A stretch of DNA of 64,000 nucleotides from Thuidium tamariscinum (lineage: Eukaryota > Streptophyta > Bryopsida > Hypnales > Thuidiaceae): NCBI GenBank assembly GCA_947034885.2, contig OX344749.2, positions 48,389,682-48,453,681 on the forward strand, given 5' to 3'. The notes beneath the pieces are model-generated. The model was not told the origin of the DNA and ran no database searches. It was given only the letters and a program-made list of their open reading frames with translations. Positions 1-16,967 of the stretch are shown in pieces. The stretch's first letter is position 1; every line of letters begins with the position of its first letter. The position numbers and the translations under genes are program-made.

Positions 1-319
1 AAAACTGCTGAACTTGGACGACACCACGCCCGACCAATTCGACAATTGGTACTACAAGAATTTATTGCGTGGCGAGAGCGTTTTCAAGAGTGACCAGGTG
101 CTGTGGAGCACCCCTGGCGTCATCAACCAAGGGCTGGTGGCGAAGTTCGTGGTCAATCCGTTTGCGTTCGGTAAGCAGTTCGGGTTTAGCTCCATCAAGA
201 TGGGCAACATCCAGCCCTTGACTGGAGATGAAGGCGAGATTCGACTCAAGTGCGCTCTCGTCAACGATGCAACGTCGTCGACATTGGAGTCCACGGCGTC
301 GCTGGTGGCGTCGCAGTGA
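1..319 (+). CDS. Class III peroxidase 1, terminal exon (5' part outside window)
   Basis: This is the 3' end of a secretory plant peroxidase; the rest of the gene lies upstream of the window. The reading frame is open from base 2 to the TGA at 317-319 (about 105 residues). It starts at the KLLNLDDTTPDQFDNWYYKNLL stretch, which carries the TPxxFDNxYY signature containing the Asp that partners the proximal heme His and the Asp/Thr ligands of the proximal calcium. It continues through the KMGNIQPLTG motif, the last conserved Cys (in LKCALV) and a C-terminal tail ending LVASQ. The exon aligns throughout with the last exons of the three complete peroxidases downstream. The proximal His, distal His and signal peptide are not in view, so intactness of the whole gene cannot be judged. 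Confidence 0.93.
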   Translation, partial: KLLNLDDTTPDQFDNWYYKNLLRGESVFKSDQVLWSTPGVINQGLVAKFVVNPFAFGKQFGFSSIKMGNIQPLTGDEGEIRLKCALVNDATSSTLESTASLVASQ

Positions 320-1624
320 TGAATGAACCTCCTCCGTTGTTTCCTAGAGTTGGATCCACACATGCGCTTGGAGATAATTAGGTTTGGAATGGGGAAGGTC
401 GCCAGCTCGAGCACCACCGTGGCGACCGACTTAATCAGTGAGCTCGTGCAGACTTACGCACAAAGGATGAATATTCCTCAGGAAACACAGGATCTTCAAT
501 GGTGTACCCACATTCATCGTTGAGTGAACTTCAAGAAATATTAGTTGCTTTTTGATAAATTTCATGTGAACTTCTTGTTCTCCAAAAAAATTAAAAACTG
601 TATACATGTACTTAAAAGAAGTTCTGGCTTTCTGTTTCTATAACTTGCATGATTTTAATCGTCCAATTTTCTAATTTCCTTCTTGAATGAGTACTTTATT
701 GGGTACCGGTATGCCACTTGTGGGATTAAGAATCACGCAAACTTGTTTTCTCAGAGCTTGATGTGGGTCGAGAGTTGAACAAATTCTAGTATACCGTCAT
801 AACTAGCACTCCCGGTTGCTGCCTCAGACAGTGGTCGAAAATTCATTTGAAGTGAGAAAAGTGAGTTCGGCTTCCAATTTCAGTTGAAGCATGATAGTAT
901 CAGCGCAAGTCCGCAGATGATCACCACTACGTATGTACTAAATATTAAAAGCTCAATTCCGATCATATTACTGATGGTATGGCAGATCACAATTGCAAGT
1001 GGTGCACATGCAAATCATCAGAGAGTCCTATTAGTCTTATGGCATGCTTGTTTCGCAAGTTTTATACAAGTCACATATCTCCAACTCGTTCTAGCTTTGA
1101 AGGAGCAAGACATATGGGAGCTCAAGGGTTCAAAAATACAGAGTCGATCTGTACGTTCTCCAAGCATGTGCACCCATCATTGAATGCATCCGTTTCTCAA
1201 AAAACCTAATCCCAAACTGCATGACTCCTTTGACTCATTCAATTTTCTGTGCCTGGTCATCTTGGCCAATTCATTTGATTGTTTTGGGGTTTAACCTCTA
1301 TAGGGAGTATAGGCTCAAGGCCATTTTTTCGAATCCAACCAGAAAATCTTATACCTTACTTGCTTGAGATCATGTGGGAAATTTTTTATGAAGTTTGACT
1401 ATATAAATTCTACAAGTTGATTAGCATTTAAAATTGGGATTTTTTTTTTAACACTAGCTTGCAAATTATAAATGATTTTGACTGCTATTTGTAGAGAAAC
1501 TTTATACCACATACTTCAAATAAAAATAATCGGTTGAAGAATCAAATTGAGAGTCTTGGAAAAAAAATTACCAAAAAAACCACTTGATTTTCATTCTATG
1601 AAAAGTTGTTAAATAGAAGAAGGT
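320..1624. other. 3' flank of peroxidase 1, paralogous to 16,046-17,100
   Basis: No gene is seen. The stretch begins with the same 3' untranslated sequence as peroxidase 2 (TGATGAATGAACCTCCTCCG, then the GCGACCGACTTAAT and AAGTTCTGGCTTTCTG blocks). It stays recognisably related to 16,046-17,100 up to about 1,260, including a block near 1,180 (ATTGAATGCATCC) also found near 16,980. It is therefore part of an old tandem duplication unit that included peroxidase gene plus 3' flank. From about 1,300 on it becomes AT-rich and unrecognised until the repeat nest starts. The short open frames here are not conserved between the two copies. Confidence 0.7.
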
Positions 1625-3257
1625 ATGGCAAATTTTGTTAATATGGCAGTATTCCACTAAGGTCTGTTTCCACTTGCTATTGGTTTAAATTTTGGTGTTA
1701 CAGGGAGCGTGTTAGGCACAATGTCCCACATAGCCTCTTTTGTGGGCAAGGATGGGATGTGGGCAGGCTAGAGAAAATCGCTCGCCAGTACAGGGTTGTT
1801 CCACAACCTGTGAGGACCCTGCAATCTGATTATAATTTAGTTTAAATTTAATTTTTCCATCAAAGTATAATAGAGAGCAATAGTGCACAAGATTTTCAAT
1901 GAAAAAGTTGAACCAATGATGTGGCTTTTGTTCCACAAATCCCTTTTTTTGTAGCATTTACTCATTGAAGTCTCTTAGCCAATCTTGAATTGACATGGGA
2001 GAGGATAGAAGACCTTTATACTAGTGAGGTAGTGGTGGGTGAAACAAACCATGTGGAATATATGAATTAGGACAAAAAAGAACTCCACTCATGGAAAAGT
2101 GGAAACGCAAGAATTGTGATAAAAGTCTAATTTTAGACCTCATTTAGACATAGTAGACTATATGTTTTCAAAAAAATTTAGACTAAGAAAAGTTGAGGAA
2201 TCAAGTAAATTTTCATCTCCAAAAATCCGTTTGAGGTTTCAATACTCCACCTAAAAGTTATGGACAAATTTCAAAGAAGGTGTTTGAAAATGTCCAAAAA
2301 AATGTCCCTTCCACCTCTCCTTTGGAATTTGTCTATAACTCTTATATGAGGCCTGAAAATCTCAAGCCAATTTTTAGCTTGCTTCTCCCACTTCTTCTAG
2401 TTCAAATTTTTTAAGGAAGCTGTTATACTATGTCCAAATGAAGTCTAGAATTCAACTTTGAGCACAATTCTTGCGTTTTAACTTAATCATTAGCATCTTC
2501 ATTTTTTTGTGAACAAAATTGAAAAGTGTTGGAAAATTGTATAATTTTAGTGGTAGAAAATTTTCTATTTGAGTAAGTGAACCCATTTGTGATTTCTTTC
2601 TTAAGGTTGTAGTCTTTACAAATTCTTGTCTAATATGTAGAATATTATTGTAGGAACACTAATTATTTATCATTGTGAAAATTCATAATTTATTTATATG
2701 TTGTCTTAAGAAAATATATTTTAGGAGATTTTAGAGTACTATTATGTTGACTTCTACTAAAATTCTATATGAGTTTAGTAGTTTCTTTATATACACAATA
2801 TACAATTGCATATTCAATTATATGTAGGCATAATAATTTTATGAGAATCTAAGTAGTAATGTTTTATTGTCAACTCTCCATTGCAAGTATCTTTTTCATA
2901 TATATGTGTAATTCATAAGTTTTGTCAATCACAACAAACTTTCATTCAAGCAATGAAATAAAAATTGTACTTTTCAAGTATTTAGAAGTTATGTATTTTT
3001 AAACTAATTTGACAAAGACTAATCATAAAAGATATTAGAAGCTTGATGTGAATGTTTTCTAATCATAAATTTGAACATGAAACAAAATAAGAATGTCAAA
3101 AAGGTTGTACAATGTTACATACTATTAATAGCATATATAGATTTGGTCTTTGTTGACTTTTGGCATTTGGGGGATAAATAACATTTATTTTGTACTAAGT
3201 TTAGAAAAAATAAGTGAATTTTTAAAACTAATTAAATATTATTATTCTTTTCAAAAT

Positions 3258-3573
3258 ATGGCAAATTTCATAAAATTGGCGACATTTCATTACTTTGATC
3301 CTTTGTACAGTTGGAACCATGCGGTTTGGAATCTAAACTTGTCATAGAATTTCAATGTGTTGTATATGTATCGTAGATGTCTAAAATCTTAACTTGTCCA
3401 AGATGTTTCAAACTGTACAGTCTGAAATCTAAATTTTCCATAGATCTTTGAGATCTATATGCATCTTAGATGTTTGAAAATCTATACCTGTCCTAGATAT
3501 TAGTATTTAGTTCAAACTATGCGGTTTGAAAAATGACTTGTGGAATATTGCTATTTTAATAAAAATTCTTATT
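3258..3573. mobile_element. Family D element D3 inside element A
   Basis: The left end ATGGCAAATTTCATAAAATT starts at 3,258 and the right end (TGGAATATTGCTATTTTAAT then AAAAATTCTTAT) lies near 3,573, both degraded versions of the family D inverted repeat. The interior has the family's repeated AAATCTA/TCTTAGATGT units and two GCGGTTTG motifs. It is non-coding. The right boundary is approximate. Confidence 0.65.
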
Positions 3574-5316
3574 AAATGTAGGCAATGATGGCTTCTAAAA
3601 TTACCTAGAATTGAATACTTTGGAAGAAAATAACAAAGAATAATGGTATTAAATTCTACAAATTTGTCCCTTCCAACTCCTCTTAAATAATTCTCCACCA
3701 CTAACATTGTACGGTATTTAGCAATACTTTTCAATTTTGTTTATAGAATATAAAGGAATTTATAGTTACACCTACAATTTTCTTCCACCCTTGTTTCATT
3801 GTTGTTTCAACATTTGGAGCATTATTGCACTTTTTAAAGTTGTGAAAGCAACTAATGTCTAATGTTATTTGGAACAATGATGGAATATTTTACCATGTTT
3901 ATCCTATGGTTAAATGTATAAAAAGAGTTGAAGTGTTTTAACATCGTATTATCCTTAGGCAATAATATTTGAAATTAATACATATTTCATACATTCTCAT
4001 AAAAAGTTCCATTTCTTGTAAGATACCCTCTATGTAATAAGAGCTCCAACATGCTTGGACATCCTACTAAACAAAAAAGATTACTGCATATACAATACTA
4101 TCCTAATACAAACCTAGATACAAACCTAATAAATTAAAAAATAAGTACTTGCATCAGAGCCCAGTATTCAAACCCAATATAATTAGCTTGAGAGAGGAAA
4201 TAGCTTCTTTTTGCATTTTTAGGTAATTAGAATTTAGGATATTGAGAAGTTTCTTTTATCATCATTAATCTATCATCAAGCCTTTGCAATACATGAGGGC
4301 TAAACAATTAGCATAAGATATCCACCAACATTTTCAAAACCCAATGTTGCTTTGATGTAGAATATGAACATGGATTGAAAGGTATGTATTGTAAAAGGGT
4401 GTCATTCCCCCATTAAAATCCCAAAAAGCTCTATGTCACAAAAGTTGAAAGGAGTTTTAATGCAAAAAATTAAATCTGACAACATTCTTGAATAAACATC
4501 AAAATACTTCAATTTGAGAGCATCAATCAATTAAAATAGAACAAGCACTTACAAGTACACAATGAAGTGACCATTTGTTTGATCAATCTTCAAAACCCCT
4601 TATAAAAGACGATTTCAAAGAATTTAACCATGAATAATTGTTGATTCAATATTCCCACACCACCATATTGGAATTATTGAAACAATACTTTTGATTGACA
4701 ACATTGGTTCAATGTAACTTGTGACATTGTTCAAGCAACCTTAAGTGGTTACTTTGTATTTGTCATGCCGTTTCAACAATGGTGAAATATTGACTTAAAA
4801 TTCTAAAGAATTTGAGATTCATGTAACTAAAAACACAAGAATTGTGCTCAAAGTTGAATTCTAGACTTCATTTGGACATAGTATAACAACTTCCTTAAAA
4901 AATTTGAACTAGAAGAAGTGGGAGAAGCAAGCTAAAAATTGGCTTGAGATTTTCAGGCCTCATATAAGAGTTATAGACAAATTCCAAAGGAGAGGTGGAA
5001 GGGACATTTTTTTGGACATTTTCAAACACCTTCTTTGAAATTTGTCCATAACTATTAGGTGGAGTATTGAAACTTCAAACGGATTTTTGGAGATGAAAAT
5101 TTACTTGATTCCTCAACTTTTCTTAGTCTAAATTTTTTTGAAAACATATAGTCTACTATGTCTAAATGAGGTCTAAAATTAGACTTTTATCACAATTCTT
5201 GCGTTTCCACTTTTCCATGAGTGGAGTTCTTTTTTGTCCTAATTCATATATCCCACATGGTTTGTTTCACCCACCACTACCTCACTAGTATAAAGGTCTT
5301 CTATCCTCTCCCATGT

Positions 5317-8300
5317 CCATTGCCACCTGGAGCTAGTAAAGACTTAGGTGCATTTATAGGGGACGTGGTTAGACAGAATATCCCTATTGAGCCTCTTTTG
5401 AGGGCAGGGATGAAATGTGGGTAGATCAAGGGTTGCTCCCCATCTCTTTGAGAACCCATCAATCTAATTTTGATTTCGGTATAAATTTGATTTTTTCAAC
5501 AAAGTAGATGAGAATGCTATAGAACACAAGATTTTCAATAAGAAAATCAAAGCAATGATGTAGGTTTTGTGCAACATGTTTACTTGAGCCTCATAGCCAA
5601 TCTTGTGTGAAAGTGGGAGAGGAAAGAAACTCTTTATACTAGTGGAGTAGTGGTGGGTGAAACAAACCATGTGGGATATGTGATTTAGGAGAAAAAAGAG
5701 CTTCTCCATTCATGGTTGTGGAAATGCAGGAATCGTGATAAAAGTTAAATTTTAGGCCTCATTTAAACATAATAGAATATATTTTTTCAAAAGGATCCAA
5801 ACTAAAAAAAGTTGGGAAATCAAGTACACTTTTACTTCCAAAAATCCGTTTGAGATTTCAATACTCCATCTAAAAGTTATGGACAAATTTTAGAGGAGGT
5901 GTTCAAAAATGTCCCCAAAAAATGTCCTTCCACACACACCTCTAGAATTTGTCAAGAACTCTTACATGAGGCTTCAAAATCTCAAGTGCATTTTTTGAGA
6001 TAAATGTTAGCTTGCTTCTCCTACTTTTTTTAGTTCTATTTTTATTTTTGGAAGAAGCTATTATACGATGCCCAAATAAAGTCTAAAATTCAACTTCTAA
6101 TACAATTCTTGTAGAATATTGAATGAACAATCACTCAAAGGAATTGTTTCACATATTCAATATAGCGGTGTAGAATATTGGATCAACAATTATTCATGGT
6201 TGAATTCTTGGAAATCATCTTCTACAAGGATTTCTCAAGACTTATAAAAAAAAGTGGTCACGTCATTATGTGCTTGTGAGGGATTGTTCTATTTTAATCA
6301 ATTCATCCTTTCAAGTTTAAATGTTTAAATTTTAATTCCAAAATTCTGTCAAATTTTAATTCTTTTTCAATATAATTGCTCTCAAATTTGTGACAGAGAG
6401 TGCTTTGGGGTTTTAATGAGGGAATAATATCCTTTTATAATCCATACCTTTCAATTGATGTTCATAGTCTACATCAACACAACATTCGAATTTTTGAAAT
6501 GTTGGTGGATATCTTTTGCCAATTGTTCACCCCTTATTTATTGCAAGCACTTGGTGATAGATTAATGATGATGAAAGAAACTTGTCAATATCCAAAATTC
6601 CAATTACTTGAGAATGCAAAAGGAGACTATTTCCTCTTTCAAGCTAATTAGATTGGATTAGAATATTGTATTGTGATGCAAGTATTGATTTATTTATTTA
6701 CTAGGTTTGTATAAGGAAGGTATTAAACACACAATAACCCTTTTTGTTTAGTAGGATGTCAAAGCATGTTGAAGCTCTTATCACATAGACATATAGGGTA
6801 TCTTACAGGAAATTTAACATCTTATGAGAAGGTATGAAATATGTATTAATTTCAAATTTAATTGTCTATTGATGACATGATGTTAAAACAATTTTACTTT
6901 TGTATACACTTAATCATTAGGTAAACATGGTAAAATATTCCATTGTTGTTTCAAATAACATTAGACTAATTTTTAGTTGTGAAAACATCTTTGAAAAAGT
7001 GTAATAATGCACCAAATGTGGAAACAACAATGAAACAAGGGGGAAGTAAAATTTGAGGTGTAACTATAAAAAGGCTTCATTTTCTATAAACAAAATTGAG
7101 AAGTGTTGAATACGGTACAATGTTAGTGGCGGAGTATTATCAATTTAGACCACACCTACATGTGCTATTAATAATACGTAATATTGTACAACTTTTTAGA
7201 CATTCTTTCTTTGTTTGATGTTCAAATTTATGATTAGATTATATTCATATCAAGCTTCTAATATCTTTAATGATTAGTATTTGTCAAATAGAATAAAAAA
7301 CACATAACTTTCAAATACTTGAAAAGTACAATTTTATTTCATTGCTTGAATGAAAGTTTGTTGACACTGACAAAACTTATGCATTACATACAGACATACT
7401 TCATATATATATATAAAAGAAATATTTACAATGGAGAGTTGAGGATAAAACCATCACTATTTAGATTTTCATTAAGCAACTATCCAAATATATGATTGAA
7501 TGTGCAATTGCACATTGTTTGTATAAAGAAACTACCAAATTCTTGTATGATTTTAGTGGAAGTTAGTTGAATACTCTAAAATCTCCAAAAACGCATTTTT
7601 TATATAACATATGAATAAATTTTGAATTTTCACAATACTAAAAAATTATTGTTCCTACAACAATATTGTACAAATTTGATAGGAATTTATAAAAACCATC
7701 ACTTTAAGAAAAGTATCACAATTGGATTTACTACTCAAATAGAAAATTCTACACCTCTAAGATTGTACACTTTTCAACACTTTTCAATTTTGTTCATAGG
7801 AATGAAGTTGCTAATGGTTAAGCAAAAACACAAGAATTGTGTTAGAAGTTGAATTTTAGACTTTATTTGGGCATCGTATAATAGCTTCTTCCAAAAATAA
7901 AAATAGAACTAAAAAAAGTAGGAGAAGCAAGCTAACATTTATCTCAAAAAATGCACTTGAGATTTTGAAGCCTCATGTAAGAGTTCTTGACAAATTCTAG
8001 AGGTGTGTGTGGAAGGACATTTTTTGGGGACATTTTTGAACACCTCCTCTAAAATTTGTCCATAACTTTTAGATGGAGTATTGAAATCTCAAACGGATTT
8101 TTGGAAGTAAAAGTGTACTTGATTTCCCAACTTTTTTTAGTTTGGATCCTTTTGAAAAAATATATTCTATTATGTTTAAATGAGGCCTAAAATTTAACTT
8201 TTATCACAATTCCTGCATTTCCACAACCATGAATGGAGAAGCTCTTTTTTCTCCTAAATCACATATCCCACATGGTTTGTTTCACCCACCACTACTCCAC

Positions 8301-8625
8301 TAGTATAAAGAGTTTCTTTCCTCTCCCACTTTCACACAAGATTGGCTATGAGGCTCAAGTAAACATGTTGCACAAAACCTACATCATTGCTTTGATTTTC
8401 TTATTGAAAATCTTGTGTTCTATAGCATTCTCATCTACTTTGTTGAAAAAATCAAATTTATACCGAAATCAAAATTAGATTGATGGGTTCTCAAAGAGAT
8501 GGGGAGCAACCCTTGATCTACCCACATTTCATCCCTGCCCTCAAAAGAGGCTCAATAGGGATATTCTGTCTAACCACGTCCCCTATAAATGCACCTAAGT
8601 CTTTACTAGCTCCAGGTGGCAATGG
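5317..8625. mobile_element. Element B: 3.3 kb element with ~800 bp near-identical inverted arms
   Basis: CCATTGCCACCTGGAGCTAG at 5,317 is mirrored by CTAGCTCCAGGTGGCAATGG ending at 8,625. The arms run to about 6,113 and from about 7,830. Mirror-image open frames at 5,464-5,709 (minus) and 8,233-8,478 (plus) translate to the same 81 residues and sit at exactly symmetric coordinates (both pairs sum to 13,942), so the arms carry no indel from the tip to at least 5,709. The middle (6,110-7,830) is related, in opposite orientation, to the middle of element A (about 3,700-3,950 against 6,890-7,140). No transposase motif is seen. The 81-residue frame is not considered a gene. Confidence 0.75.
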
Positions 8626-9230
8626 GCCTTAAGAGACTCCAATGAGTAAGTGCTACAAAAAAAGGGATTTGTAGTACAAAAGCCACATCATTGGTTCAAC
8701 TTTTTCATTGAAAATCTTGTGCACTATTGCTCTCTATTATACTTTGATGGAAAAATTAAATTTAAACTAAATTAAAATCAGATTGCAAGGTCCTCACAGG
8801 TTGTGGAACAACCCTGTACTGGCGAGCGATTTTCTCTAACCTGCCCACATCCCATCCCTGCCCACAAAAGAGGCTATGTGGGACATTGTGCCTAATACGC
8901 CCCCTATAATGACACCAAAATTTAAACCAACACCAAGTGGGAACAGACCATTAGTTTGACACTTTTGATAGTTTAGACCGTGCGGTTTGAAATCTACATG
9001 TGTCATAGATTTTTGAAAAATATATGTGTTTTAGATGTCTAAAATCTACACCTATCTAAGATGATTTAGACCATGTCATCTAAAATCTATATTCGTCATA
9101 GATTTTGGAAATTTATATGTATCCTAGATGACTAAAAATCTATACCTATCTTAGATATTAGTTTTTAGTTCAGACCTCATGGTTTGAAAAATGGCATTTG
9201 GAATACCGCCATTTTAACGAAATTCGCCAT

Positions 9231-9506
9231 ACTTAGGTCCAAAACTAAAGGGAAAAAAATTGTATTGTTAATAGCTCTAAGATGGAATCAAATATAATAA
9301 TGCCAAATGTAAGATTGTTCTAATAAGAAAGCTTACCCTTGTTAAACAATTGCTTGTAAAAAATTGTCAAAATTGCATTTAAAAAAGAATCCTATAAATT
9401 ATTTTTCATCAAGATGCTTGAACAAGTTGTCCAAAAAATAAGATTGTTCATAACTTTGACATCACTGATTCAAATGGAATGAATTAAAGCTTTGCAATCC
9501 ATATAA
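9231..9506. other. Spacer between two nested elements
   Basis: AT-rich sequence between D1 and D2. I see no gene, RNA or clear repeat in it. Confidence 0.5.
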
Positions 9507-10876
9507 ATGGCAAATTTCATTAAAATGGCGACATTCCAGGGTCATTGTAAGAAACATCGACCACTTTTGTAGCACTTTGCAAAATTTTTTCTTGTCCAAT
9601 GCTATAACTTTTGATTGATGAATCCAATGCCCAAACCAAAAAAACTATTTCTAGAGCTTTTGATTGCAATCATATTCTATATTTTTCAGAATTTAGAAAA
9701 AATCATTTTATATTTAAAAGTTATTTTTGTTAATTTGTCACACTTTCAAGATTAGGCATTTTTTATACAATTGATTGGTTCAAATTAATGATTTTTGGTT
9801 GAAATTTCTGTGGTATGTTTTTATAGTAGGTAGGCATGTCCCTACCAAAGGGCATCCAAAAAAACATTATTTTATGACCTCTATATTAGTGCAAACAGGT
9901 CTCCCTTGCGTGCATACTTTAGAACATTAGAAATGATTTTGAACTCATTTTTTTAGTCAAACCTCATCACTGTAAAGTCTTCTCTAATGGCCAATTTTTA
10001 GTTTTGTTCAAAATAGTTTTCCCTATTTTTTACAAATTAAAACATCAATGTATGTATTTTCTCTATTAGAATTCAATGTCGAAGATGATGTCTTAGAAAA
10101 TACATACATTGATGTTTTAATTTGTAAAAAATAGGGAAAACTATTTTGAACAAAACTAAAAATTGGCCATTTGAGAAGACTCTAGAGTGATGAGGTTTGA
10201 CTGAAAAAATGAGTTCAAAATAATTTCTAATGTTCTAAAGTATGCACGCAAGGGAGACCTGTTTGCACTAATATAGAGGTCATAAAATAATGTTTTTTTG
10301 GATGCCCTTTGGTAGGGACATGCCTACCTATTATAAAAACATACCACAGAAATTTCAACCAAAAATCATTAATTTGAACCAATCAATTGTATAAAAAATG
10401 CCTAATCTTGAAAGTGTGACAAATTAACAAAAATAACTTTTAAATATAAAATGATTTTTTCTAAATTCTGAAAAATATAGAATATGATTGCAATCAAAAG
10501 CTCTAGAAATAGTTTTTTTGGTTTGGGCATTGGATTTATCAATCAAAAGTTATAGCATTGGACAAGAACAAATTTTGCAAAGCCCTACAAAAGTGGTCGA
10601 TGTTTCTTGCAATGACCCTCCATTACTTTGGCACTTTTTACAATTCAAACCACATAATCTAAAATCAAAATCTATCATAGATTTTTAAAATCTTTATATG
10701 TCATAGATGTTCAAGACCGCTTGGTCTGAAATCAAAATATGTTGTAGATTTTTGAAATCTATAAGGGTCTTAGATGTTTAAAAATCTATACCAGTCCTAA
10801 ATGCTAGTTTTTAGTTCAAACCGCATAGTCTGAAAAATGGCCTATGGAATATCACCATTTTAATGATATTTTCCAT
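9507..10876. mobile_element. Family D element D2, split by fold-back element E1
   Basis: The left end ATGGCAAATTTCATTAAAAT starts at 9,507 and the right end TTTTAATGATATTTTCCAT finishes at 10,876. After E1 the D sequence resumes with TTACTTTGGCACTTTTTACA, matching the uninterrupted copy D4. Flanks ATAA and TTAA agree at three of four positions, consistent with a decayed 4 bp target duplication. It is non-coding. Confidence 0.7.
9539..10618. mobile_element. Family E element E1: 1,080 bp fold-back with 524 bp arms
   Basis: The element opens with GGGTCATTGTAAGAAACATC and closes with GATGTTTCTTGCAATGACCC. The two arms, 9,539-10,062 and 10,095-10,618, have the same length and are nearly perfect reverse complements around a 32 base centre. 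It is flanked by TCCA on both sides (9,535-9,538 and 10,619-10,622), a 4 bp target duplication supported by the continuous site in D4. Each arm resembles the left half of the other E copies, so E1 looks like a rearranged derivative. A transcript across it would fold into a very long hairpin, a possible small-RNA source. No protein is encoded. Confidence 0.85.
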
Positions 10877-10983
10877 TTAAGCAAAAATATTTACAAGGGA
10901 AAAAAATTTTAAATTTTCGTGAATTTATTTTTTTGACAGTTGAGTTGAAATTTGGGCTTTTGGTAGGAAGCTCCTCCCTGTAA

Positions 10984-11113
10984 GAGCAGCCCCACAGCAA
11001 CTCAGCAAAGCAACACTGTAAATGGTCTGGTCCATTGATCTTCTCTGCAGCAGGAACACCATCCATTGATTTCATTTGCTGAGTTGCTTTGCTGAGTTGC
11101 TGTGGGGCTGCTC
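10984..11113. mobile_element. 130 bp MITE with 31 bp inverted repeats and TAA duplication
   Basis: The ends GAGCAGCCCCACAGCAACTC and GAGTTGCTGTGGGGCTGCTC are exact inverted repeats, 31 bp in all. TAA flanks both sides (10,981-10,983 and 11,114-11,116). A 3 bp TWA target duplication with a short non-coding body is characteristic of Tourist/PIF-Harbinger MITEs. It lies in the 5' flank of peroxidase 2, about 800 bp before the ATG. The corresponding flank of peroxidase 3 (about 30,890) has no copy. Its near-perfect ends suggest a fairly recent insertion. Confidence 0.88.
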
Positions 11114-11116
11114 TAA

Positions 11117-16045
<4,929 letters not shown>

Positions 16046-16800
16046 TGAATGAACCTCCTCCGTTGTTTCTTAGTGCTGGAACAGTGATTGCGGTTGGAGA
16101 AAGGTTTGGAATGGGGAACCTGGTCTCCAGCTCCAGAGTGGCGACCGACTTAATTACAGTGAGCTCGTGCAGATATACGTACAAAGGATGAGTTATCCTT
16201 AGGAAACAGGGGATCTTCAATGGTGTACCCACGTATATCGTTGAGTGAACTTCAACTGAAGAGATATATAAGTTGCTTTTTGATAAATTTCATGTGAACT
16301 TCTTGTTCTCCAAAAAAAATAAAAAACTGTATGTACTTAAGAAGTTCTGGCTTTCTGTTTCTATAACTTGCGTGGTTTTGATCGTCCAATTGCCCAAGTA
16401 AATTTCGTTTCTGAATGAGTAATTTATTGGGTATGCCATTTGTAGGATTAAGGATCATGAAAACTTGTTTTTCCAGGGCTTGATGTAGGTCCAGAGGTGC
16501 ACGAATTCTATAATACCGTCACAAGTATTAATCCCTCCTTTGATTTGTTGTGTTTAAGTGACGGCGGCTTTGTGCCCCCCGCCCAGTCGCTCGCGGATTT
16601 CACAGCAATCCCGCCGGTTGCTGCCTCAGCGGTCGAAAATTGAAGTGAGAAAAGTGACTGTTCGGCTTCCAATTTCAGTTGAAGCATGCGCACAAGTCCG
16701 CAGGTAATCAGTTAATCACCACTACATACAAATCTCTATGTGCACCCAGAATTGCCACCTGAAATGAATGGTATCTGAACATTGTAGGCAGTGATTTGGG
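16046..16800 (+). promoter_or_regulatory. 3' untranslated and flanking region of peroxidase 2
   Basis: The block is related to the flank after peroxidase 1 and includes a candidate poly(A) signal AATAAA at 16,318-16,323, about 275 bp after the stop codon. No gene is supported. The short frames on either strand are not conserved. Confidence 0.5.
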
Positions 16801-16813
16801 TGCACATGTCTTA

Positions 16814-16953
16814 GGGCCACTTCACCCTACGGCCATCCATGTTGAGAGGCCATGGTTTTTTTGAATCTGATTGGTAGAAATCATGGTTTCTAAAATCTGA
16901 TTGGTGGAAATCCATGGCCTCTGAACTTGGACAGCGGTAGTGGGAAGTGGTCC
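16814..16953. mobile_element. 140 bp Tourist-like MITE with TTA duplication
   Basis: The ends GGGCCACTTC and GAAGTGGTCC are inverted repeats matching at nine of ten positions. TTA flanks both sides (16,811-16,813 and 16,954-16,956). The interior has two copies of a TCTGATTGGT.GAAATC motif. The size, target duplication and lack of coding sequence fit a PIF/Harbinger MITE. Confidence 0.68.
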
Positions 16954-16967
16954 TTAGGGTTGAAAAG

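Larger units (their letters stand above)
1660..8950. mobile_element. Element A: large inverted-repeat element inserted in D1, itself host to B
   Basis: The ends are inverted repeats: from 1,660 AGGTCTGTTTCCACTTGC and, reading backwards from 8,950, TGGTCTGTTCCCACTTGG, followed by a shared TTGGTTTAAATTTTGGTGT. The left arm (1,660 to about 2,500) matches, in reverse complement, about 4,830-5,316 plus 8,626-8,950, the right arm being split by element B. Removing B gives an element near 4 kb with arms of roughly 800 bp. It is flanked by CTA (left) and TTA (right); the uninterrupted D4 copy has TTA once at this site, so a 3 bp target duplication of the PIF/Harbinger type is likely. No transposase is seen, so it is non-autonomous. 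A family D copy (about 3,258-3,573) lies inside. Confidence 0.68.
1625..9230. mobile_element. Family D element D1, split by the large element A
   Basis: The left terminus at 1,625 (ATGGCAAATTTTGTTAATAT) and the right terminus ending at 9,230 (ACGAAATTCGCCAT) are inverted versions of the family D end. Between them the D sequence is interrupted at 1,660 and resumes at about 8,951 with TTAGTTTGACACTTTT, exactly what follows the same point in the uninterrupted copy at 12,955. The D-specific interior (repeats of the AAATCTATACCTGTCCTAGA type, and GCGGTTTGAAA motifs) lies at 8,955-9,200. No coding capacity is seen. D1 is the oldest layer of this nest. No clear target duplication remains (AGGT against ACTT). 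Confidence 0.7.

Noticed and set aside
5464-5709. 81-residue protein, with an identical copy at 8,233-8,478
   Set aside because: Both lie in the mirror arms of element B; identity follows from the inverted repeat, and no domain is recognisable.
1660-8950. LTR retrotransposon
   Set aside because: The long repeats are inverted rather than direct, and no reverse transcriptase, integrase, primer binding site or polypurine tract was seen.
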